Below, piece by piece: positions 1 to 6,750 of a stretch of 15,051 nt of DNA. The stretch lies in assembly GCA_900548905.1 (NCBI GenBank), contig URMK01000099.1, forward strand, positions 1 through 15,051. Reading direction: 5' to 3'. Position numbers and translations under genes: made by a program. This stretch comes from an uncultured Lachnospiraceae bacterium (GTDB taxonomy: Bacteria; Bacillota; Clostridia; Lachnospirales; Lachnospiraceae). Each line of letters begins with the position of its first letter. Within the stretch, counting starts at the first letter, position 1. A model generated the notes under the pieces. It was not told the origin of the DNA. It did not search any database and worked only from the letters and a program-made list of their open reading frames with translations.

Positions 1-332
1 CCGCACAGAGGGCGGAGGTGATTGCGATGTCGATATTTGAGTATAACGAAGAAGAAGAAATGAAAAAAATACGCGCCGATGAATTCAGTGTGGGTAAAGA
101 AGCCGGAAAAATAGAAGGAAAAGCAGAAGGAAAGGCAGAAGGAATAGCGGAAGATGTGATTGAACTTCTGGAAGATTTAGGAAAAATTCCGGCTGGGCTT
201 CATGAACGGATTCTATCGGAAACCGATTTGGCGCTTCTGCGAAAATGGCATAAGCAGGCGGCAAAGGCTGGAACTGTCCGGGAATTTGCGGAACAGGCAG
301 AGCTGGCAGATATTATGGGGAACTCCGTGTAG
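1..332 (+). CDS. C-terminal part of Rpn family nuclease / putative transposase (5' end outside window)
   Basis: The reading frame is open from the left edge (first full codon at 3) to a TAG at 330-332, so only the last ~109 residues are present. The visible part matches the tail of Rpn (recombination-promoting nuclease) proteins, an abundant PD-(D/E)XK family in Lachnospiraceae: an 'IAMSIFEYNEEEEMKK' segment, then a charged Gly-Lys-Glu repeat (GKIEGKAEGKAEG), then a C-terminal helical region (DVIELLEDLGKIP, LALLRKWHKQAAKA). The catalytic core would lie upstream and cannot be checked. A GTG at 18 could be read as a start but is not one, because the family pattern continues upstream of it. Family members act on DNA and stimulate recombination; many genomic copies are decayed. 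The family call is from memory of the tail pattern only. Confidence 0.75.
   Translation, partial: AQRAEVIAMSIFEYNEEEEMKKIRADEFSVGKEAGKIEGKAEGKAEGIAEDVIELLEDLGKIPAGLHERILSETDLALLRKWHKQAAKAGTVREFAEQAELADIMGNSV
105..152 (+). repeat. Four 12-base tandem units in the Rpn tail
   Basis: Four successive 12-base units of the type GGAAAAGCAGAA (105-116, 117-128, 129-140, 141-152) encode the Gly-Lys-Ala-Glu style repeat of the Rpn protein. The units differ at a few positions each. A whole-unit gain or loss keeps the frame, so length variation between strains would be tolerated. Confidence 0.75.
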
Positions 333-413
333 CGGTTCCTTCTTCCTGCCTCATGCCCCACCGGCCGCATTTATATCTGCTTAAAAGGGGATGCTGAAAT
401 TTGGCTGAAGAAA

Positions 414-458
414 ACCGATGGTTGCGGCGGCAATCCGTCAATACCATCGGTCCTTTTT
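414..458. terminator. Rho-independent terminator, probably bidirectional
   Basis: A perfect 9-base stem, ACCGATGGT (414-422) with ACCATCGGT (443-451), encloses a second short stem (TTGCGG with CCGTCAA, one bulged base). On the plus strand it is followed by CCTTTTT, which suits termination of the Rpn gene ending at 332. On the minus strand the stem is followed by TTTTC, so it may also stop transcripts of the trio arriving from 558. The rest of 333-557 shows no gene. A weaker 7-base stem at 498-535 has a long loop and no U-tract. Confidence 0.7.
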
Positions 459-557
459 ACGTTCATGCAAGACTCTGCACATACGCCTGCACTACAGCGG
501 CATTCGGAGAAAGAAACGGGAAAAGAGAAATGCCGGGGAATGAATTACAAACACACC

Positions 558-1391
558 CTACTGCACCACATAATCCCGATACTCTTCCTCCAGCTTTTCC
601 ACTTCCTGTCCCATCAGCTCCCGGCATTTCTCCTCCTCTCCGGAGAAAAAGGCCCCTTTTATTTCCGACACCACCGACTGGTTCCGGGACTCGGTCCATG
701 CTTCCTTACGGGCCACCACCCGCTTTTCCAGCTCAAGGGAGGCTTCATAATACTCTGCGTGATCCGTAAGGAAATTCAGATATTCCGGCTCCTTCAGATG
801 CAGCCGCATGGCCGCCAGATACTGCAGCAGGCTCTCCGGATTTCCGGTAAGCCGGTAGGCCTGTTCAAAAGAAGCGGCCGCCTTTTCAAAAAGGAACAGC
901 TTTGCCTGTGAAGTCCCCAGGTTATGATAGATACTTCCAGCAAAATCCGGCGCCAGGGCATCTCCGTCCTGCAGCAGGTTCCGGTATTCCTGCATGGCGA
1001 GTACATAGCGTCTGCTCTCCAGGAAATAATATGCTCTGGCCTTTTGCTTTTCCGTCAGCGTTACATTAGCGCTCACTCTTACCAGCCGCTGCGTTTCCTG
1101 GATTTCCTCCGGTTTAAAATAACCGGTGTATTCAAAAATTGCTGTAACAAAGCTTTCCGGCTTTTCCTTATTTTTCTGGAGCATGTTCAGCTTCTGCCCC
1201 AGTTCCGGAAGGCCGCATTCTTTATAAAGCCAGTCGGACAACCCCCTGGTAAAAATCGTTTCGTCCAGCAGATACGCATTTTCCCTGAGAAAATAACACA
1301 ACTCTTCCACGGAATAAATACGGACCCTGGCCTTATCAAAACTGTATGGATTTACTGCGGGACTGCCCAGACATAAATGGACTCTGCTCAT
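558..1391 (-). CDS. TPR-containing protein, third gene of the trio, function unknown
   Basis: 277 residues from ATG at 1391. I chose this start because it forms an ATGA overlap with the stop of the upstream gene (TGA at 1390-1388) and has AGGGGAAG just ahead. A longer frame to 1454 lies entirely inside the upstream gene. The N-terminal ~105 residues begin MSRVHLCLGS and hold a conserved-looking helical part (YSVEELCYFLRENAYLLDE, DWLYKECGLPEL). Two TPR-like units follow at about residues 116-140 and 152-185 (HNLGTSQAKLFLFEKAAASF). The C-terminus (about 214-272) is highly charged and probably a long helix or coiled coil. No signal peptide or membrane segment is seen, so it should be cytoplasmic. 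TPR units bind partner proteins; translational coupling to the Hsp70/actin-fold gene makes that product the likely partner. I recall this N-terminal pattern from unnamed Lachnospiraceae proteins but know no characterised member. Confidence 0.8.
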   Translation of the reverse strand: MSRVHLCLGSPAVNPYSFDKARVRIYSVEELCYFLRENAYLLDETIFTRGLSDWLYKECGLPELGQKLNMLQKNKEKPESFVTAIFEYTGYFKPEEIQETQRLVRVSANVTLTEKQKARAYYFLESRRYVLAMQEYRNLLQDGDALAPDFAGSIYHNLGTSQAKLFLFEKAAASFEQAYRLTGNPESLLQYLAAMRLHLKEPEYLNFLTDHAEYYEASLELEKRVVARKEAWTESRNQSVVSEIKGAFFSGEEEKCRELMGQEVEKLEEEYRDYVVQ

Positions 1392-2728
1392 GTCGCTTCC
1401 CCTTCTTTCCGCCTCCGGTCTTTTTCTTCCTCCAGACTGAACGTTTCCTCCCATATTTTATGGGAAGCAGGAAACATTTCCCCGAATCCCATATCTTCCA
1501 TTTTAAGGCTCACCGTACCCGCATCGCTTAAGGAAACCCTCAGATGGATTCTGGTCGTCCTGGCGGGACGCTCCGGCACTCCGTCCAGAGTGACCGCCAC
1601 TTCCTTTACCTCCCGGCCGGTAAGGGGTGTAATACGCAGGGAAAACGCATGATCCTCATTCAGCAGGAAATCGCATTCCCGGAACGCATCATACCAGTTA
1701 ATCCCCGCATCCAACAGGGCAAAATAGGAATCCTGTCCCCGGAAAGACGCCTCCAGGCCGATATTCGCCTTCAGCATATCCTTTCCCAGATAGACGTAAT
1801 TCCGGTCGTCTTCCCCGGGCTGCTTTTTCGCCCTGGCCCCGTAGCAGGCCCCTTTGCTGTACAGATTATTTCCCTGGAACACCCGCCTTCCCCGGCAGAG
1901 CACCGGCAGGGAACGGACATACCATTCTCCGTTAAATCCGTCCCCTATCAGATAAATAGTGTCAATAATCTTTCCGGCACACGCCTTCTCCAGCACGGCG
2001 GCAAACCGCTCGTCCATTTTCTGTTTTTCCCCTTCACCCGGCTCCTCCGGCGGCAGGCGCCTTCCGATCTCCGGGTGGGTTTCTTCATGCACTAGCACTG
2101 TCACCGGCCTGGTATGATGATTCATTTCAAACATAAGAAGCTTCATTGCCGTTCCGGAAAAATCACATATCATTACCTGATGGCGCCAAAGTTCTTCCGG
2201 CTGATTGATATTATAGTAGAAGAAGCTCTCCCCCCTGCTTTGGCAGGACACCCTGTCCGGCGGAAGAGAAATCAGTGCCGCCACCCGGGAAAGCACCTCC
2301 ACGGTCTGTTTGTCCACCTCATCCACCGTAAACAAAAACATGGCGGCTTTTTCCGGCTGCATAGCCCCGGCAAGAAGAGAAAGGCTCCTTTTAATAAATA
2401 ACGACAAAAGCACCGCCGCATCAAAGCACTCCCCTTCTACCTCCACACTTTCTCCCGCCAGGGCTTTTGACAGCATATTTTCCACCAGAACACCCTGTCC
2501 GGCCTCCGCGTTTTTCAAAGCCTCCCGGCCATAGGTCCAAACATCCCTATCCCTGCGGCGGCACAGCACCGCAGGGATCATATATTCCTCCTCCCCCATC
2601 ACCTGGGAGAGAGTTTCCGGCTTATCAGCTCCCGGCAGCCAGAAGCTGATCTGGGCAAACCTGTCACTGATATCATAGCCGATAAAGGCCCCTGCACCGC
2701 TTTTTCTATCCGGATTTCCCAGAAACAT
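1388..2728 (-). CDS. Hsp70/actin-fold ATPase-like protein (DUF5716-like), second gene of the trio
   Basis: 446 residues from ATG at 2728, with AGGTGA six bases before the start. Three segments are placed as in the Hsp70/actin superfamily: a phosphate-1-like strand-turn near the N-terminus (FIGYDISDRFAQIS, Asp19), a phosphate-2-like segment (MICDFSGTAMKLLMFEM, Asp189) and an adenosine-like segment (IDTIYLIGDGFNGEWY, Gly262-Gly264). The glycines are sparser than in DnaK, so ATP hydrolysis is inferred, not shown. The last ~110 residues look like a beta domain resembling an Hsp70 substrate-binding domain (TVSLKMEDMGFGEMF), but the alpha-helical lid is absent; DnaK is about 610-640 residues. I associate it from memory with DUF5716 of Clostridia. 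It follows the giant gene by 55 bases and overlaps the TPR gene by four. A chaperone-like or filament-forming switch acting with both neighbours is plausible but unproven. Confidence 0.75.
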   Translation of the reverse strand: MFLGNPDRKSGAGAFIGYDISDRFAQISFWLPGADKPETLSQVMGEEEYMIPAVLCRRRDRDVWTYGREALKNAEAGQGVLVENMLSKALAGESVEVEGECFDAAVLLSLFIKRSLSLLAGAMQPEKAAMFLFTVDEVDKQTVEVLSRVAALISLPPDRVSCQSRGESFFYYNINQPEELWRHQVMICDFSGTAMKLLMFEMNHHTRPVTVLVHEETHPEIGRRLPPEEPGEGEKQKMDERFAAVLEKACAGKIIDTIYLIGDGFNGEWYVRSLPVLCRGRRVFQGNNLYSKGACYGARAKKQPGEDDRNYVYLGKDMLKANIGLEASFRGQDSYFALLDAGINWYDAFRECDFLLNEDHAFSLRITPLTGREVKEVAVTLDGVPERPARTTRIHLRVSLSDAGTVSLKMEDMGFGEMFPASHKIWEETFSLEEEKDRRRKEGEAT

Positions 2729-2783
2729 CTTCCTTCACCTGCCTTTCCTTTTTTATATATGCCCCTGCTTTCCGGGATACCGC

Positions 2784-5700
2784 CTACATCGGCGGGGAAT
2801 CCCCGTTTATCACGTTAAACAGGCCCTCTGTCATCCATTCTGTGAGGAGATACTGCTCCAGCAGCTCCTGGGCCTCTCCCTCTTCCCTCATGAGGCGGGC
2901 GGAAGCGATATCATTTATCATCCCATATCGGCTTTCCTTTACAAAAACACTGCATTCCCCCATTTTCAGTTCCCCGCTGTCCAGAATCTCCCCGCTCCCG
3001 GAATTATCCGTTATAAAATACTGCAGACTCTCCCCGGCAAACAGTACAAAGCTGGCCGTATAGATCCCCGCATACATATGCTGCAGATCAAAAGAACGGT
3101 ACGTTCCCTGCAGGGGTGTCAGCTCCCCGCCCTCCGCCGGTGTGGGAATCATCCGGTAATTTATGGTCAGAGGACGCTCCCTGCTTCCCCGGTAAACCAC
3201 CATCGTTTTGTCCATCATGGTTTCCGCCCCTTCCAGGATATCCACATATTCCCGGAAAAGAGGAAACATCATATGCTGCGCAATGAGCTGTTCGCCGAAA
3301 AGCTTGATCAGAGCATCCGTCCGCTCGCTGCGCTCGTCCCTGTGACGGGCAAAATACTCCAGAAAAGCCAGACGGCACATATCACTGAGCCGTTCGCCTC
3401 TGCCGGCAACCCTTCCGATATCGGTAATAATATAGCGATCCATCGTTTCTGCATTCATCAGATACAGGCCGCTGCATCTGTGAAGAAACGCCGCTTCCAG
3501 CTCACTCTTTCCGCCGCCGATAATAATCTGACGCAGCAGCCCGATCCGGCCCATTACGTCATCCCCGATGTAAAGAAGCTGTACCAGCAGCCTTTCCGTC
3601 AGTTCATAGGTATCTACGGCAAAATTATCCGCCGCCCTCTGGATAACCGTCAGTTCCTTTGTGCTTCCCTCATACCGCTCTACCAGATGCTGCAGGATAT
3701 GGCTGTCATACTTTTCCCGGCAGAATGCACTGTAGGCCAGCCTCGTCATCATCTCCTCCTGCATGCAGAGCCCTGTCTCCAGCATCCTGCTGCATAAGCG
3801 GAGCAGGATTTTGGCATCCGTCCGCCCCGGATCCTGCCCGGCCAGCCAGGCAAAGGCCTTCTCATAAAAAGAACGCAAGACCAGATAACCGGCCGCCTCA
3901 TATACATCGGATCCGTCCAAATCCTCTCTGTTTAAGGCTTCCAACAATAAATCCAGTTCCTCCAGTTCTTCCTGTCCGTAATAATATCTCAGAAGTTCCA
4001 TTCGTATAGCACGGGCAAAGGCCGGAATAATACGGTCATCCTCCGCCAGCTTACGGAACCGCGACGCATTTTTTTCCGTGATACGGATTTTTCCCTTGCT
4101 GCTCTCACAGCAGAAAAGGTTAAAGCCCAGGCTGTTTTCCACAAAAGGCGCCAAAGCGTCCACACATCTGGCCGGATACATCAGCCGATCCAGTACAAAA
4201 TGGCGTCCCGCACTGTACCGGTTTAGCTCCTCATCCTCCAGAAGTATTTCTACATCCTTATCATAAACAGCCACATAGGCCCTGCCGTTTTCCACCGGGT
4301 AAACCTGCTCGCCCCGCAGCCTGGTATGGATAACAACAGCCTTGCGGATATCCTTTCCCTCACAGTCCAGCTGCTGCATAAAAAGAAGAGGGGCCAGGAC
4401 CTGGCAGTTGTCCCTGGTCAGCATTTTTTCATCCAGCACGGTCTGGTACAGAAAGGCCAAATCCCTGTTGATACGCCCTTTATACAGCTGCTGGAGTACA
4501 AACCGGTCCATCTGGCTTTTATAAGCCAGATACAGCTCAGGAAATTCCTCCCGATGTTTTTGTATGTACGCATATAAATAAGCGCATTTATCATAATCCA
4601 AATTGCTCTGGTAAGCAAAATACATGAGCACGATACGGGGAATCTCCACTTGCCTTTCCGTATCCACAGACATCATGTAATACTCATACAGCCTGGTTAC
4701 CCTGAGTTCCTGTTCCACACCTCTGCGGTACCACGGATAATATTCCGTCCCGCTTTTATTCCCCTTGATTAAGAGGGAGCATATGGCAGTGAGCAGCTGG
4801 GGATCGCTTTTGCGCTCATAACAGTCCTTCAAAATCCGGAAAAGGCTTTCCCTGTAATATTTTTCTTTTCCTGCAAGATACACCAGGTGTCCGATAAGAT
4901 CCTCCGACAAAATCCCGTTTCTGGCGCCGAAATGCAGCAGCTGAAGCTCATAGGTGTCCAGCTTCATTAACAGCGTGGGGCTGAAATTGGCCAGATGGAG
5001 CGCCTCCAGATAAAGGACGGGGCTGGTACCGCTGTGTCGGAACTGATCCTCCAGAAACAGCCATTTCTGGGAAACACTCCGCCCCAGTGTGGGGGATAAA
5101 AACAACAACAGCCAGGCAATCCTCCAGTTATCCCGGTATATCCGATGCAGGTCCTCCATCTGGATGGTTACCTCCGCTGTTACAGTCTCGCTCCTTTGAT
5201 GCAGACTGCTTAAATACAGATAATAACAGTACAGCTCCGGCATATTTTCATCCGGCGTAATGTCCAGATGATCCAGAATACATCCCGCCTCGTCAAAACG
5301 TTCCTCCGTAATCAGAAGATGGGCCTGGTACAGACGTACCGCCGGATTTTTATCCTCTATCCGCTTCATGCGGTCCACCACTTCGCCGGTCTGGGTCCGC
5401 CACAGTACCGCATTGATTTTTTTCATTTTATAGCTTTGATACAGACGCACCAGTTCCACCGTCAGCCGTTTCAGTTCCAGCCGGCGGCCGGTCCGCATCA
5501 CACGGTGCTCCCCTCTTTTTACAACGGTAATAAGGGCCTGCACACTCCCATACGCATGCGTTACTATAATACGCCCGAAATTTTTTCCTTCATGGAGTTC
5601 TTCCTGCCTGACAAAAACGGGCAGACCGCACTGGTTTCCCAAGAAATCCTCCTCCCGCAAAAGCTTCTTTTCCGTGGAAAGGAAATCCCCCTCCACCTCT

Positions 5701-6380
5701 ACCTGAAGCCGGCTGTAGCCCCAGCCGCTTTTAACGATCTGCAGCGTTTCACACAGCTGAGCATGAGGGCTGGTTATCACGATTTCCGTCCGGGGCAGTA
5801 CATATTCCACGGGCTGTTTCTTATGGATGGATATCAGAAATTCCTCGACATTCTGCATATTCCCGGGTACCTGGGAGAACCCTTTGTACAGATTCCGGTA
5901 TTTTTTGTCCTGACCGCTGAACACCCGGATAAATTCCGGGGAATAAAACAGCTTCACCGCTTCTTCCCAAGTTTTCCTCGCCAGATTGGTAAACTGGAAC
6001 AGATTCGTCACTTCCCCTTCCGAACAGGTAACTTCCTTGTGCAGCACCACCGCCTGGAAAGGTATTTCATACTCCCCCCGGTTGGAGATAATCAGGAACC
6101 GTCCCTTTCGTTCCTCCCCTTCCCGCATTCCCCGGGAATCAAAACGGTACTCTATCGTTTCGGAAGCTCCGGAAAAAAAAGAAGTGAGACATTCCATACG
6201 CTCTTCATCACAGGAGACATAACCTTCCGTCAGCTGCCCCTCTTCTCCGGTTACCGTAAAAAAGCCTTCCTTCACTTCATCCTTTTTCAGGGCCAGGCCT
6301 ACCTCCCGGCATGAGAGTTCCAGGGGCCCGCCGCTTTCCTGCCAGTCCTCCGTTGTAATTTTCGCGTAAAGCTCCTTCAA
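2784..6380 (-). CDS. Giant beta / alpha-solenoid cytoplasmic protein (DUF5717-like), first gene of the trio
   Basis: About 1198 residues. I chose the TTG at 6380 because a full Shine-Dalgarno GGGAGGTGAG (6385-6394) sits 8 bases (from its GGAGG core) before it; a GTG at 6389 in the same frame lies inside that sequence. The product starts MKELYAKITTEDW. Roughly the first 300 residues are beta-rich and include an Ig-like repeat (EYRFDSRGMREGEERKGRF, ending in GEYEIPFQAVV). About residues 310-1030 are helical, with TPR-like spacing, consistent with an alpha-solenoid. The final ~150 residues return to a beta pattern (YRMIPTPAEGG, MYAGIYTASFVLFAGESLQYF) plus a short helical tail. No signal peptide, membrane segment or enzyme motif was found. 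Length and domain order match my memory of DUF5717 proteins of Clostridia, whose function is unknown. As first gene of the trio it probably acts as the scaffold or client platform for the Hsp70/actin-like and TPR proteins. Confidence 0.8.
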   Translation of the reverse strand: MKELYAKITTEDWQESGGPLELSCREVGLALKKDEVKEGFFTVTGEEGQLTEGYVSCDEERMECLTSFFSGASETIEYRFDSRGMREGEERKGRFLIISNRGEYEIPFQAVVLHKEVTCSEGEVTNLFQFTNLARKTWEEAVKLFYSPEFIRVFSGQDKKYRNLYKGFSQVPGNMQNVEEFLISIHKKQPVEYVLPRTEIVITSPHAQLCETLQIVKSGWGYSRLQVEVEGDFLSTEKKLLREEDFLGNQCGLPVFVRQEELHEGKNFGRIIVTHAYGSVQALITVVKRGEHRVMRTGRRLELKRLTVELVRLYQSYKMKKINAVLWRTQTGEVVDRMKRIEDKNPAVRLYQAHLLITEERFDEAGCILDHLDITPDENMPELYCYYLYLSSLHQRSETVTAEVTIQMEDLHRIYRDNWRIAWLLLFLSPTLGRSVSQKWLFLEDQFRHSGTSPVLYLEALHLANFSPTLLMKLDTYELQLLHFGARNGILSEDLIGHLVYLAGKEKYYRESLFRILKDCYERKSDPQLLTAICSLLIKGNKSGTEYYPWYRRGVEQELRVTRLYEYYMMSVDTERQVEIPRIVLMYFAYQSNLDYDKCAYLYAYIQKHREEFPELYLAYKSQMDRFVLQQLYKGRINRDLAFLYQTVLDEKMLTRDNCQVLAPLLFMQQLDCEGKDIRKAVVIHTRLRGEQVYPVENGRAYVAVYDKDVEILLEDEELNRYSAGRHFVLDRLMYPARCVDALAPFVENSLGFNLFCCESSKGKIRITEKNASRFRKLAEDDRIIPAFARAIRMELLRYYYGQEELEELDLLLEALNREDLDGSDVYEAAGYLVLRSFYEKAFAWLAGQDPGRTDAKILLRLCSRMLETGLCMQEEMMTRLAYSAFCREKYDSHILQHLVERYEGSTKELTVIQRAADNFAVDTYELTERLLVQLLYIGDDVMGRIGLLRQIIIGGGKSELEAAFLHRCSGLYLMNAETMDRYIITDIGRVAGRGERLSDMCRLAFLEYFARHRDERSERTDALIKLFGEQLIAQHMMFPLFREYVDILEGAETMMDKTMVVYRGSRERPLTINYRMIPTPAEGGELTPLQGTYRSFDLQHMYAGIYTASFVLFAGESLQYFITDNSGSGEILDSGELKMGECSVFVKESRYGMINDIASARLMREEGEAQELLEQYLLTEWMTEGLFNVINGDSPPM

Positions 6381-6384
6381 AATT

Positions 6385-6394
6385 CTCACCTCCC
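6385..6394 (-). promoter_or_regulatory. Ribosome binding site that decides a TTG start
   Basis: On the minus strand GGGAGGTGAG is fully complementary to the 16S rRNA 3' end. It is followed by AATT and TTG (6380-6378). It overlaps the alternative GTG (6389-6387), which would leave no spacer for that codon. An upstream ATG (6396-6394) is out of frame. Confidence 0.75.
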
Positions 6395-6437
6395 ATAAAA
6401 TCCATCCTTGTGTTTCTATCCAAAAAGAATTACTATC

Positions 6438-6467
6438 AGTATAACATTACCGGCAGGAATCCTGCAA
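6438..6467 (-). promoter_or_regulatory. Candidate promoter of the trio operon with an internal palindrome
   Basis: On the minus strand an extended -10, TGTTATACT (TATACT at 6443-6438), stands about 50 bases before the giant gene's ribosome binding site. A weak -35, TTGCAG, is at 6467-6462 with an 18-base spacer. The palindrome GCAGGA-A-TCCTGC (6453-6465) fills the spacer and reaches into the -35, a position where a repressor could act. The -35 matches the consensus at only three positions, so the call leans on the TGn extended -10. Confidence 0.5.
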
Positions 6468-6493
6468 CATTTCAAAACAGAAAAAGGGGCACA

Positions 6494-6728
6494 TTCCCCT
6501 GCCCGGTTTTGGGTGGTGCCGCCATGTTTTTTCCGACAGCGGCTATTGGACAGTCAGTGTTCCTTACAGGGGCCGTTTTCACTCGGCTAAAAACGCAGCA
6601 GTACTAACGCTGCAAAGGACACAGCGTAAGGACTGGCGTTTTTAAACGCCCCTTACAGGAATCACTGACTGTCCAATAGCCGCTGCCGGAAAAAACATGG
6701 CGGCACCACCCAAAACCGGGCAGGGGAA
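6494..6728. repeat. 235-base near-continuous inverted repeat / giant hairpin element
   Basis: Arms 6494-6559 and 6663-6728 are complementary at 65 of 66 positions (mismatch 6536/6686). The 103-base centre continues the same stem: TTCC/GGAA (6560-6563 with 6658-6661), an internal loop TTACA/TTACA, GGGGC/GCCCC (6569-6573 with 6648-6652), AAAAACGC/GCGTTTTT (6589-6596 with 6636-6643), CAGT/ACTG (6599-6602 with 6632-6635) and ACGCTG/CAGCGT (6607-6612 with 6622-6627), ending in the loop CAAAGGACA. A side hairpin GCCG/CGGC lies at 6572-6587. The left part of the centre recurs at 15005-15051. No coding frame, transposase or clear target-site duplication was found. It lies between divergent genes and ends 22 bases before the aminotransferase start. 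It could be a MITE-like element, a REP-type repeat or a structured RNA. Confidence 0.85.
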
Positions 6729-6750
6729 GATACCGGAAAAGGAGCGTATT

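Noticed and set aside
498..535. CGGCATT/AATGCCG hairpin as terminator of the trio
   Set aside because: Seven-base stem with a 24-base loop and no U-tract; the stronger hairpin at 414-451 is a better candidate.
5268..6314. 348-codon open frame on the plus strand
   Set aside because: It lies entirely opposite the giant minus-strand gene, has no ribosome binding site or recognisable domain, and its low-complexity Phe/His/Gln-rich product is typical of an antisense shadow.
6494..6728. Invertible promoter (phase-variation switch) flanked by inverted repeats
   Set aside because: The centre itself folds as a stem and shows no convincing -35/-10 in either direction, the arms are much longer than usual recombinase sites, and no invertase gene is in the window. 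Not excluded by long-read data.
6697..6750. Upstream ATG extending the aminotransferase by 18 codons
   Set aside because: The added codons are in the inverted-repeat arm, have no ribosome binding site and match nothing in the family; ATG 6751 has AAGGAG.
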